From Curvularia sp. ZM96 (lineage: Eukaryota; Ascomycota; Dothideomycetes; Pleosporales; Pleosporaceae): a stretch of DNA of 64,000 bases. A program made the translations under genes and the position numbers. Of this stretch, positions 54,103-64,000 are shown piece after piece. The DNA lies in NCBI GenBank assembly GCA_022457065.1, contig JAJGBQ010000001.1, positions 1,798,001 to 1,862,000 on the forward strand. Reading direction: 5' to 3'. How positions within the stretch are numbered: position 1 is the stretch's first letter; each line of letters begins with the position of its first letter. The notes under the pieces were generated by a model, which was not told the origin of the DNA, did not search any database, and saw nothing but the letters and a program-made list of their open reading frames with translations.

Positions 54103-55478
54103 GGTTGCTTGTTATTGTTGTCTTTTTTTCTTCCTGACAGCACGCTATTGTGGCGACGTGGGCGTGCAGGCGAGTAGAGTACAATAGCAAAGTAATTGAA
54201 TGAGAGGATACGTCCGTGGCAGGGACTTGATTGAAAGTACGTGTTGAATTGAATTGCGATATTCATGAATACACAGGTGACCGTGATTGTTGTGTTTAAA
54301 CAGGTGGGCGAGACGTGATAGCATGATGAATGTGCTTTTGCTTTCAGGTTTGGCATTCTGAACAGCTTGTGATTCGAGCGAGGCGGAGGAGGCATGGATT
54401 TGCCTCGTTTCCTACACCATGTAAGTGGCATGATATTCATATGCGTACGTGATATTCAAGAAAACATTACTTCATGTAGTAAGCTCTTGTACTACCACAT
54501 AGGCCAAGAGAACGAAAAAATATGTAAGAGGGTGTTTCAATTACAAGATGCAGATATATGTCTGTAATGGACTTATTCCGGAGATACTGACAAGAGAGCT
54601 AAAAGGCTCTATCTATGTTGCATCATTGAACTGGTGAAGCAAGAAGGTGCTAATCACAACATGCAAACAACTTTCCCGGTATCACAGCAGAACCTTATCG
54701 GCTCTGAATGCAGGCAAATACATGACAAATCCCATACCGACTAATAGAAAACTGTACAAATGTTAATGGAGTGTTGAAATTCACGGAATGACACCTAATT
54801 CGTTGCCACAGAAGCAACACAGGTAGCTGTTCGAGTTATCTAATCATGCAATTTCATTCTGGGGTCTGAACTAGCAAACTTTGATACATAGGGATTGGGG
54901 TTTTCGATCAAGCCAAGAAGATGGTACCCCAATGAATATCAGGGTGACCAGGAGTCTGCAAGGCCTGATGGCTTTTGAGCCAGGAAAGGGAAAACCACTG
55001 TCCATGCTATTCCGCAATGAATGAGGAATATTTCAGGTGATGATAAAGCCAATCAAGTGGGTAAGCTATATACCATAAGAAATGCTAAGTCGTTGGGGCT
55101 GTGAGATGCACTGCGGGTCATGATTAGCTGAGATACTGAGTAGTGGCGTGATGTGGATCTTACGTGCAAGCAATCGTTGTTTCCCAATATATGCGGTCTC
55201 TTCCGAGTGAAGAAAGAGTCGGTCAAGCGGGTAAGGTATATGCCATAAGAAATGTTGAATCGATAGGGGCTTTGAGATGAACTACCGACATGGTTAGCCG
55301 AGGTACTGAGTGGCAGCTGGGCGCGGATCTTACATGCAAGCAATATTGGTTTCCCTATGATGGTACGAGCCAAGAGCCGAAGGCCAAAAGGGAAAAGCTC
55401 GTAACCAAGAGCCGAAAGCCAAAGTCCAGATCCAAGAGCCAAGAAGCCGAGCTGGACTGAAAGTGGTCTGGTTATACC
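54103..55478. other. Intergenic region with tandem repeats at its right end
   Basis: About 1.4 kb. The left kilobase is AT-rich with no frame of interest. The right part holds the two-copy repeat listed separately and, at 55365-55450, several copies of a short AGCCGAAGGCCAAA/GAGCCAAGAAGCC-like unit. Confidence 0.5.
55052..55355. repeat. Two-copy diverged tandem repeat, unit 134 bp, period 170 bp
   Basis: Copy 1 (55052-55185) and copy 2 (55222-55355) align end to end with mostly single-base differences. Shared anchors are TCAAG-GGGTAAG at the start, CCATAAGAAATG in the middle and GCAAGCAAT...TTTCCC at the end. By eye about three positions in four agree. The spacer is 36 bp. The repeat lies just downstream of the SANT-like gene and has no coding potential that I can see. 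Confidence 0.75.
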
Positions 55479-56945
55479 TCAAGACTCGATCTTGAAGACG
55501 TCGTCTTTTGGTACATAGTTCTCGTGGCTAGCAAGATGAGCCTCGTAGTTGGTGAATGAAGGGAAATCAATGGAGTCCTCCTCAGGAATACCGAGCGGCT
55601 CGTGTTCTTGACTGTGAAGATCGCTGAGACCATGCATGTCGTCGGAGACAGCTGACTGATACTGCAGCTCCTGTCCTTGACTGTGAAGATCACTCAGATC
55701 CTCCCTGGAAAGCATGGCTGGCTGATTATCCATATTGATGAGATCCTCACCAAGAAAAAGGTTCCTCTCTGGAGTGTTGATGCGCTCGAGACGAGACAGC
55801 TCTTCAACTGTGCCCCTGATGTTGAAATATTCGTCGAACAAGCCATTCTTTGCGACAAAATGGTTGCGGTTGTAGAGCTTAGTCGCTGGTGAAACGAACT
55901 GGGTCGGCTGCATGCCCTGCAGCTGGCCTTGATACAAGGACTGGTGGCTCTGGGCCCAGTGGGCTGGGTTGGACATGCCTGAGAACATGTTGTTGACTGG
56001 CAGCGTATGGGCCCCAGCTTGCATGCTGTTGGCAACTGAGAACATGTCAGTGTTGGGTAGCATATGACTCTTATGGTGCATACCGTTCATCGAAAGCATG
56101 GAAGTCTCGGGCTGCATGCTGTTCATGGGCAAGACGTGGGCCTCAGGCTGCTTGTGCTTGCTGTCAATACCGCGACGGCCGACCTTGAGCTTAACAATAA
56201 GGGAGCCCTTGACTTTCTGTAAGACGCGCTTCCAGGTTGGGGACTTGGCTTTGACCTGTGCACTCTTCGTGTTAGTAATGGGTGTCGAGGATCTCCTGTT
56301 CCTGTTCTTGCGCGTCCAGGCCATCTTCAGGACCGGGATATGATGGCCTTCGGCAATCTGCTTGGAGCGGAGCTTCAAGACAGCCTGCTGAAGTGCGCCC
56401 GCAGTGCAGTTCTCCCCGACAAGTTCGGCAGCTTGACTGAATGGAATCTGAACGCCCTGCTCGCCGCATGCCCAGATGATACCGAGAACAACGTTTTTCC
56501 AATCGTTGTCGGTCCACTTGAGGAGCTTCGGACGGGGCTGGCGAGGCTTGCGGAGCGCACCATCCTTGTTCAGTTTTGGCACCTTGCGTGGACTGACATC
56601 CTCACCAGCGCTTTCATAGTAGTCGCTGTCGTCGGAAGGGGTGTAACTCACAAGGCTCGTGTTGTCCTCAGTCCTGAACTTGGTCTCGTACTTGTGCTGC
56701 TGATCCTGGTTGCTACGAGGGCCAGCAATGAAGCGTTCGGGTTCAACTGGGCGACTGCCGAAGCCATAATTGACTTGCGGCGCATGCTCATGACCATGGA
56801 AGTATCCATTGCCAGCGTCGGTGGGACCGTTGTAATCGCTAGCAGCTGATGCCAACATGCTTGACGAAAGACCTGGGGAGCCATACATCTCGTCGGAATC
56901 GAATAAACCGACCACGTTCAGCTGGTTGTTGTGGTAAGAAGCCAT
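55479..56945 (-). CDS. Probable DNA-binding protein with a Myb/SANT-like domain
   Basis: A single 488-codon frame starting MASYHNNQLNVVGLFDSDEMYG. Residues about 141-213 form a helical domain, KLLKWTDNDWKNVVLGIIWACGEQG ... FSQAAELVGENCTAGALQQAVLKLRSKQI, whose Trp spacing and three-helix pattern match a Myb/SANT-like DNA-binding fold common in Dothideomycetes and Eurotiomycetes. A basic stretch (RKNRNRRSS ... WKRVLQKVKG) follows, likely a nuclear signal. The rest is disordered, with Met/His/Asn-rich near-repeats (MNSMQPETSML, MNGMHHKSHML) around 273-325 and duplicated SDLHSQ segments near the end, perhaps an activation region. No introns. Function is inferred from the domain only. Confidence 0.68.
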   Translation of the reverse strand: MASYHNNQLNVVGLFDSDEMYGSPGLSSSMLASAASDYNGPTDAGNGYFHGHEHAPQVNYGFGSRPVEPERFIAGPRSNQDQQHKYETKFRTEDNTSLVSYTPSDDSDYYESAGEDVSPRKVPKLNKDGALRKPRQPRPKLLKWTDNDWKNVVLGIIWACGEQGVQIPFSQAAELVGENCTAGALQQAVLKLRSKQIAEGHHIPVLKMAWTRKNRNRRSSTPITNTKSAQVKAKSPTWKRVLQKVKGSLIVKLKVGRRGIDSKHKQPEAHVLPMNSMQPETSMLSMNGMHHKSHMLPNTDMFSVANSMQAGAHTLPVNNMFSGMSNPAHWAQSHQSLYQGQLQGMQPTQFVSPATKLYNRNHFVAKNGLFDEYFNIRGTVEELSRLERINTPERNLFLGEDLINMDNQPAMLSREDLSDLHSQGQELQYQSAVSDDMHGLSDLHSQEHEPLGIPEEDSIDFPSFTNYEAHLASHENYVPKDDVFKIES

Positions 56946-59900
56946 GGCAATCGGTGCGCTCCTGGACGAAAGGCGTGACTAAAGGAGGCTCAGTAAGTAC
57001 AATAAATGATATGCGTTGAATAAGTAACGTACCCGACGCGCGTTGAGCGACTGGCTACCAAAGTAGTGGACGAGCCAAAAAGGATACAAGAAGAGCGAGA
57101 GTGTCTGTTTCTTCGTAAGCGAGGTTCGGGGTTAAATTCGGAGTGAAGACGCCTAGACGGCCTTCTAGTGCCACAACAAGAGACTGACAATGCAGCCCGA
57201 AAGAAGACTTGCATATGCCACTCTTGCGTTGCAGCAAGGGAGGGACAGGCCATGGTGAAACTTACTTCGCAAAAATTTCAAATAGAAGAGCGAAAGCACC
57301 TCCAACGAGACAGATGTCTCTGTTGAAGATGGCGCCGTAGCGTTTGCTGGCTCTAACGCAGGCCAATTGCGTAGACAGAGAGCTCGCCAAGAAATTGACC
57401 TGCTTGCGTAGCACTCAATGAGATCGCCGAACAACCAATTCTATTTCTGAGAACAGCAATGTTAGAAAGTTGGAAGCACAGGGGATGTCGAAGGCGCTTG
57501 ATACCTTTCGTAGCGGTTTTATACTTCTCTTTTGAATTGTTGTTTTGAGTTTTCTTAGAACCGCAGGGTATGGTGAATGGCGGATAACAGTTCAGATGGC
57601 CAACCACAATGCGTTCCTGGATTGGCACGTAGCAGGACTATTCGGCTATGGGCGCAAGCTATTGATGAAACGTTTTTTTGGGCTGGAGCGTCCACTTGCA
57701 AAGACAAATGGGTACTGGATTGGGAAGGAAGAAGGGGAGTAGTCAGAAGGTTGAGAGGTTGACTGAGAGAAGAGAAAACGCTCAAGTGAGAGAGAAATTT
57801 CAGGGCTTGATCTTATACTCTTAAGAACCAGTACGAGGCTAGCGTGTCTACCCAGAATTCACCGTCTCGCCCACATTAAGCGGTGTCAACGCGGAGCTGG
57901 GACGTTTGAATGAAGGCTGGATGACGTCGATATCTATATCTACACCGACAGTCAGTGCCACTAAATCCCACGTGAAGGACAGTTGAAGAGGGGTCGTTCG
58001 AGGCGGTAAGGTCGGAGGCGGAAGGAACAGAGGTGGACTTGACATTGCAGGGGCGGACTCGACATTGTAGATGCGGCGAAGGCGAAGACCAATGGGACCA
58101 CGACGATGCACTTACACCTGTGACAGTGCTTATCCAGAATGCGGTGGTGAATGAAATGTCGTGGGATTGTGATATATACCTTTTCCGTATGTAGCAGATG
58201 TTGATGATAGTGTAGACGTAGAGAATGATGTGAAGGATCAATGACAACAAGCCCACCTCTCTGGTCCGGGAGCCACACGCGTTGCTGGTCGCTGGTCGCA
58301 GCAGAGCCACTCGTCAAGAACAAGACTGAAGTGACTCGCTTGGTGGTGGTGGGGGCAGCCATCCGCTGAGGAGCATGAGGCAAGGGGCCAGAAGAGTGAG
58401 GATATTCTGCCAAGCATTCGGCATTGATATTTCGACTGTGTATCAGAGTAAAGAAGCTTGTCGAGGTTTGTTCTAATATTCTCTGTACACTTCATACGAG
58501 TCAGCACGTCCAAGACCAGATGGCCGTAAGTAGATGGACTGGCGTTTGGTTGATCGTTATGAAGCTCGGACAAAGAACGGGAAAAGAGAAGAAAGAAAAC
58601 CAAGGAAGTAATCAACGGTGGAAAAAGTAGACCTAAGAAGCAGAGACGGAAACTGAAAAAAGTCGTGATGAAGATAGTCAGCGTTGGAGAGTGCTTACCA
58701 AAGTGAGTGATCCGACGTAGCGCTATGAGATTTGATATCACTTTCAACAAGTAGGTTGTCTTCCTCTCCTGTATTTTGATTGACTGAGTGATTGGATGTG
58801 ATAACAATGAACAAGATAGGCGTGAGGTGGTCGAGGACTCGAGTCTTCTAAGACATATCGACATGTAAGCTCTGTTGAGCTATAATAGCTGAGTAGTGGG
58901 GTGTGCGTGAGAGCCAAGATAGAATTTAGCTTGCGAATGGAATGATCAGTCCACGGAATGAGAGTTGCAAGACGAACTCTTGTTCTGGAAAAGTTCGATA
59001 ATCAAGACGTCATTGACAAGGACGATAGTAGAACACTGCCAACGTGCATGTACTCAGTCATGGATTGACATTGTAGAGCGGATGAGGCTTATATTCTCTG
59101 CTGTGATTCCAAGGGTATCGAAGGTTATGTGCACGATTCGACATTCTTGTCGTCCTGGCTATCAGTTTGTAATTTGTCAACATTGTCTCGGTAGGAAATC
59201 GTTGCAGTGATGTGATTTATCCCGAAGTCCAATTGACACGTGTTGCAAAGTGGGATCCGAGTCGGTGGGCTACCGGAATGATGGAATCCCAATATGCATC
59301 AGCCTTGACGAGAGTATATAGTATTGACACGTCGACCGCAACAATAGTTGTAGCGAACTCTGTATGGTGATCTCACGAAAAGAGAAGACGGCCGTTCTCC
59401 TTCCATCATTGTTTGTTCCGTATGGTGCACCTGTCGTTCTTTGGGATACTCAGCCTGCAATGTATGTCTTCCTGTGCCCAGAGCCACACAATGTCGAGGC
59501 TTTGCTGACCACAGGATTAGCGGGAGTCGCAACAAAGGACATTGTGTACATGTCTGAGGCGCGAAGATTTCGAACAGTTCTTTGTCTCCTTGTTTCCGGG
59601 GGGGAGACTTGAGTTGCTGGGGATGGACAGGTGACTATTGGCGATGCCCCAGAGCACGGGCGGCGTCCAGCTACAGCATCTTGCCGTTTAGGATCAAAAG
59701 AGGAAGCCCAGCGGGTGCAGAGTCTAGTAAATGACACATCAAGGGCTGTGATGTCAGCTGTATTTGTAGGAAGGGGCTCACGTAGAGGGGGATTTTCGGA
59801 GGAGGTTGAAGTGGTAAAGGCCGTTGGGAAGGCACGAAGAGAGTAGAAGTGTAATTAAGGTTTCTGACGCTAAAAGTGAAGTGGGGAGGGGCGTTGCCCC

Positions 59901-62900
59901 GTTAGATCACAGCCTTGGCACAGTCCACAGCACAGATGAACAAGATTCAGCGGTGAAATAGACACTGCATTCGTATCTAAGAATATATTACTGTATCTAA
60001 AGAACTACCTGGGACTCGTTAGCTACTGTTGAGGTCCCTGAATACTTGTAGATAGTAACCTACTAGGGATAAGCAAGATGTAGGGTGCCCTTGATGTGAG
60101 CACCCGTTGAAAGAAGTCCAGTAAATCTCCAATATGGAATCCTTGAGAGATTGCAGTCGTTGAGTACTTGGATTTTAGCCGCGAAGCGTGGCTCATAACG
60201 ACCTGCAACTTGTGTGTGAGGCAGAGCTTGGCGGCGGTGTCCTCGCTTGAGCTTGTCAAAGGATTCGGTCCGATTAAGTGACGTCGGTCCTTGAAGCTCT
60301 GAGGCAAGCTCTTTTCCGTTGTCGTGCTGCATGTCAAAGTATCGGCAAGCCTCTTCCTCGTTGTGTATCTGTCACACACTCTGTTGGTGGTTCCCTCCTC
60401 TGAGTCCGCATTGACCTTCCTCACTCATGTGGTCTTCCCCCTCTTGATTTTCGACCCTGTCCACACCCACCCCACCACGACGAGCCATCAAACTCGACAA
60501 GAACAACTACAAGCTACCGCATCTGCTCTTCGATACGACCTTGAGATGGAGACTCGAAGCGGTAAGATGCATACGGCTCTCGAGCGCTCCTGCACCTTGC
60601 CGTAACATCAGCCCCCCGCGCTACGAAATCTCCGCCTACCCATCCTACGCCGATGACGACCTCTTACGGATCCTTCGCAACCCATATACAATGATCATAC
60701 AAAGTAGTTTTGTACTGCTTCCCTTGTCTTGAGGGCCGTGTCTCGCTGAGGCTGGTGTGTTGCAATCCATTCTTCCAGCGCATGCGGTAGTCCGCATTGC
60801 TGATTCTGGTTACCAACATCGCGCGCAGGCAACGCGTCAACGAAGCTCAATTAAGGTAAGCAGATATATGCGACTTTGTTTAGTACTTCTCGTGTCCTCG
60901 CCCGAGCCTCGGTGTACTACGAGGCTTGTGCGATATTGTGACACGCGAATGATGCTAGCAAGCTCTCAAGCTACACCAGACCCGCGACTTCTTGGCCTCA
61001 ACGGCGACGACGAGAATACTTTCCATGCGCGTAGTTCTTCGCCGACTGCTTGACTTCCTCCGCTAAGGAGCCGGTATCATACAGATCTCAGGGGAGGGAA
61101 ACTCGTGCGATCGAAGATACCGGCTACTCCGTCGGCCAATAGGTGAGAACTGCCTCAGCAACGGATGGCGGGATGCGAGCCAATAATCTCCGCTTGTCTC
61201 ATCGCTGGACATTGAAACCATGCATATCCATGATAACCACATCACACGGTGTCCTCTTGGTCCTCGGCAGCTTTTGCAAGCATCCGGCGGCCGTTGGTGG
61301 TGCCACAAGACAGCCGAATTTTGTCCATGAATGGAGCTCGACCTTGGATTGCCATCACGAACTTCATTACACATCTTTCCAGGTACTAGATGACTACTCG
61401 AGCCGTGATATGACACCACAAGCACTATGGCAGTCCCAGTATTGTCTGCACACAGCGAGCAGGTGGTTGCGAATGTTCGTGTCGATCGTGCCACAACAGA
61501 CAGCCTCTTCGTTAGAGTCGATCCACCAGAGCTCGCCTGCTCATCAAATCCTGGATATGGGCATTGGTACTACGCATGGTCATCTGCAAGCTCGTGGCAA
61601 CACGGAGATTGTCTCTTGGGGTTGACAAAGAGTATGGTGGGGACACAACAACTTTCGAACGATGTCGTATATCGCTTGTGCGCCATAGAAAAATTGGCAC
61701 CAGACTCCAGTCGGAACTCTTCAGGTATCAGACGAACCAAGACCACATTACCCTTTGGCAAAGCTCGTTACCTTGGAACCGATGGTTATGGTATCGTTTC
61801 GAATCGTAGCTCTCGAGTCAAGGCTGTTAGGGAACCCATAACCTTAGAGATCACGCGATAAGGACCACAGAGATTGTCCTCAAGAGTCTGTCAATGGAAA
61901 GGACGTATCGCCACAATGGCACGATGGGAATTGGCAATTGCGGTCGTCTCGAATACGGATGCCAGAGAACTCTTATCATCGACCACACTCAAAAACCGTC
62001 AGCTCGACCTTTACCCAACTCTTGCAATTATCAATGTAATCTCTGGTCCAAATGTGGTGTCTTTCACCCCAGGGAACATTTGTGGATATCGATGCCTTTT
62101 CAAACATCGCCTACGGTTCCAATAGTAATGAACATCCAGAACGTTTTGGCGACTTGACCGGAGATATTCGACAATTATCCAGGAACTATATTCATTTGTC
62201 AGCACTCAGGTCCTGTGTTCACTCGCTTTGAGTCTTGGAGCCGTCAAGATCCTGAAGGACCAAGATAACGATAACCACTCGATCTCGGCTTACCAGATCT
62301 CTGCATCTCTGAACCGCGGCATCGCTGCTTAGATGAGGATTTTTCATCATATGATATCAACATTGCAGCCAACAATTTGACTCAAGAGAACTGGGACTGG
62401 AATTGAAACCAGTATTCGGCCCATGTATCATGGATGGCCTGGAAAACATGGCTGACAATTCTGTTATCGTCTGCGATCTGCCTTCATGAGTCAATCATTT
62501 GATTGCGCTGTCGCATTGATTCTGGACTGTCCAGGAAGTCCTCGCTCTTCATTACCAGCTACTGTTACCCAACAACAGTAAGTGTCGTTGTTGCAAAAAG
62601 GAATTTTGGACACCGAGATGGAAACGATACAGTGTGTCGATTGGTTTGACACAAAAGCTCGCCCTTCGATCGACAACATTCGGGATCATCTTTCGATTGC
62701 ATCGTTTATGAGCGCGATTCACTATCCAACGGCAACGGGAAACCTGTGTATGTCGAATTTTGTCCCACGATATTATTGAACAGCTGCGCATTGTCCGTCG
62801 GCCGACGATCAGTTCTTGTGAATAAGGCTATGCTTACTGGAAGTGCTTGAAACCAGCACCTAGATGTGCGCACTCTCAAGTATCCCGGCCGTGTTACAAA

Positions 62901-63984
62901 CTATGGTATATGCGTAATAGTCCGACAGTCGTGTGCTCCGCTCCTATGTGAGTCGTCGATTCATATATCCGGCATGTTCTACGCGGGGTGGACCCTTCTC
63001 GAGGTATATGCGGATTACTGTGTGTTCTTAATGTCCGTCAACGCGAGGAGAATGGACTGGAAGGGACGTTCTGCTAGTGCGCTGCAGCATCAGTAGCTGC
63101 CACCAGTCCTGGTAGGAATGATTACTCTTCTTGATGAGCCTTCCAGAGAACGTTTCGTTTCTCAAGGGTATACGCCTGTCTCTTCATAAAGCGAGCGTTG
63201 AATTCAACCACCGGATCCACGCTGACTTGCGACCTTTGCCCTAAGGACACTCTGTATTTCGCAGCCGCGATGCGCGTTGAATATGCGAGGCTGTCCCCCC
63301 GGATACTGTTCGTGTCTCCACTGACCCAGACATTCTTGTTCTGGTAGACGCGCGATTGTGGACATCTCAGAACAGAGTCTCAATCCCGAGAATCGCAGCG
63401 AGATCTAGAGCTGCTGTCAGCTGTCCAACTGCTATGCAGTGCTGCACCTGTATGATGCTCACCCGTCAAACATGGAGTGCTCCCGTTTCCGAGCATACGC
63501 AGTTGTCTGGCATGGCTGTCCACCGGTCATCTACTTCTTGTTGAGGTTGACGCTTCGGCAAACTTGTCTTGTCCGTATGAGTCGCGGTGCAGCTCTTTCG
63601 CTCGCTGGTATCTATTCGTATGGCTGGAAGAGTCTGTGAAAGCTGTTGAGAAGAAAGAGCGGGGATGGTAAGGATGGAGTATTGTCGAAAGGACTACGCG
63701 AAGCTAAGTCGGCGGCGCCGACGGTCCTGAAGCATCGTTAGCTTTCGGCATCGAGCATCCAAATAGTTATGCTGCCATATACCCAGTGGCTTCCACCTGC
63801 CTTGGAACAGCGTTGCTGTCGCGGTATTACGGGAGTTGATGCCGAAGACGGTGGGGTGTTGGTTTGTGGGTACCGCGGGGGTCGACGAGACTCACGATGT
63901 GTAAACACCAAGCTCAGAAGGCACCCGCTGCAATCAAGCCAACCTCATGCAACCAGGGCATGCATGCCAACCTACTCTCGATAG
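56946..63984. other. Seven-kilobase stretch without a supported gene
   Basis: From the start of the SANT-like gene to the window end only short, overlapping frames occur (longest 208 codons, 58238-58864 minus). None carries a domain I know, and no pair joins across good splice sites into one. There are no telomere repeats, no transposon ORFs, no clear long repeats and no strong AT enrichment of RIP type. The last kilobase may be the upstream region of a gene beyond the window. Confidence 0.5.
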
Positions 63985-64000
63985 TGAGCTGTATGGCATG

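Noticed and set aside
58238..58864. 208-codon minus frame and its overlapping neighbours
   Set aside because: Several frames overlap in both directions, none has a domain, and I found no splice pair that extends them into a sensible protein.
61063..62160. Possible heterokaryon-incompatibility (HET) relic
   Set aside because: A short LSHRW-like string caught my eye, but none of the other HET motifs follows in any frame.

Overview
This window comes from a filamentous ascomycete nuclear genome, most likely a dothideomycete such as a Pleosporales species. The evidence is many short GT-AG introns of about 45-60 bp with CTAAC/CTGAC-like branch sites, monocistronic genes on both strands, and fungal families: a hybrid histidine kinase with a fused receiver domain, CorA-like and ankyrin proteins, Cwc2, and a conserved eL28 that budding yeast lacks. 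The genus is inference. I saw no rRNA, tRNA, CRISPR array, transposon ORF or biosynthetic gene cluster.

Layout. 0-8 kb: ribosomal protein eL28, a gene-poor stretch, a patatin-like phospholipase and a DHA1 drug-efflux-type MFS transporter. 8-16 kb: a large ankyrin/CorA-like membrane protein (minus), a membrane-anchored protein with two DTG motifs (plus) and a UPF0303 protein (minus). 16-22 kb: a seven-exon hybrid histidine kinase with a perfect CRE in its promoter, an SDR oxidoreductase and splicing factor Cwc2. 22-29 kb: an unknown Cys-motif protein, a ZUP1/C78-type deubiquitinase and a mitochondrial HTD2-like dehydratase with a long basic tail. 29-33.4 kb: a decay zone holding an MCT-type MFS gene with an in-frame TAA, a half PQ-loop transporter and a bZIP gene with an in-frame TGA. 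33.5-41 kb: a kinase/vWA-like fusion protein, a CorA-like protein and a small unknown protein, all minus. 42.6-49.8 kb: a housekeeping block of HSP60, cofilin, Get5 and Nop2, with Get5 and Nop2 sharing a divergent promoter. 51-57 kb: a nine-exon hexose transporter, an Arg-rich unknown and a SANT-like nuclear protein. 57-64 kb: no gene that I can support.

How the genes relate. Housekeeping genes for translation and ribosome biogenesis (eL28, Nop2), protein folding and targeting (HSP60, Get5), splicing (Cwc2) and actin dynamics (cofilin) alternate with accessory genes for transport and signalling. No operon-like or pathway cluster is evident. Exon models were built by hand from splice consensus and reading-frame continuity, and every multi-exon model given as intact sums to a whole number of codons. 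Family names come from remembered domain signatures, not a database search.
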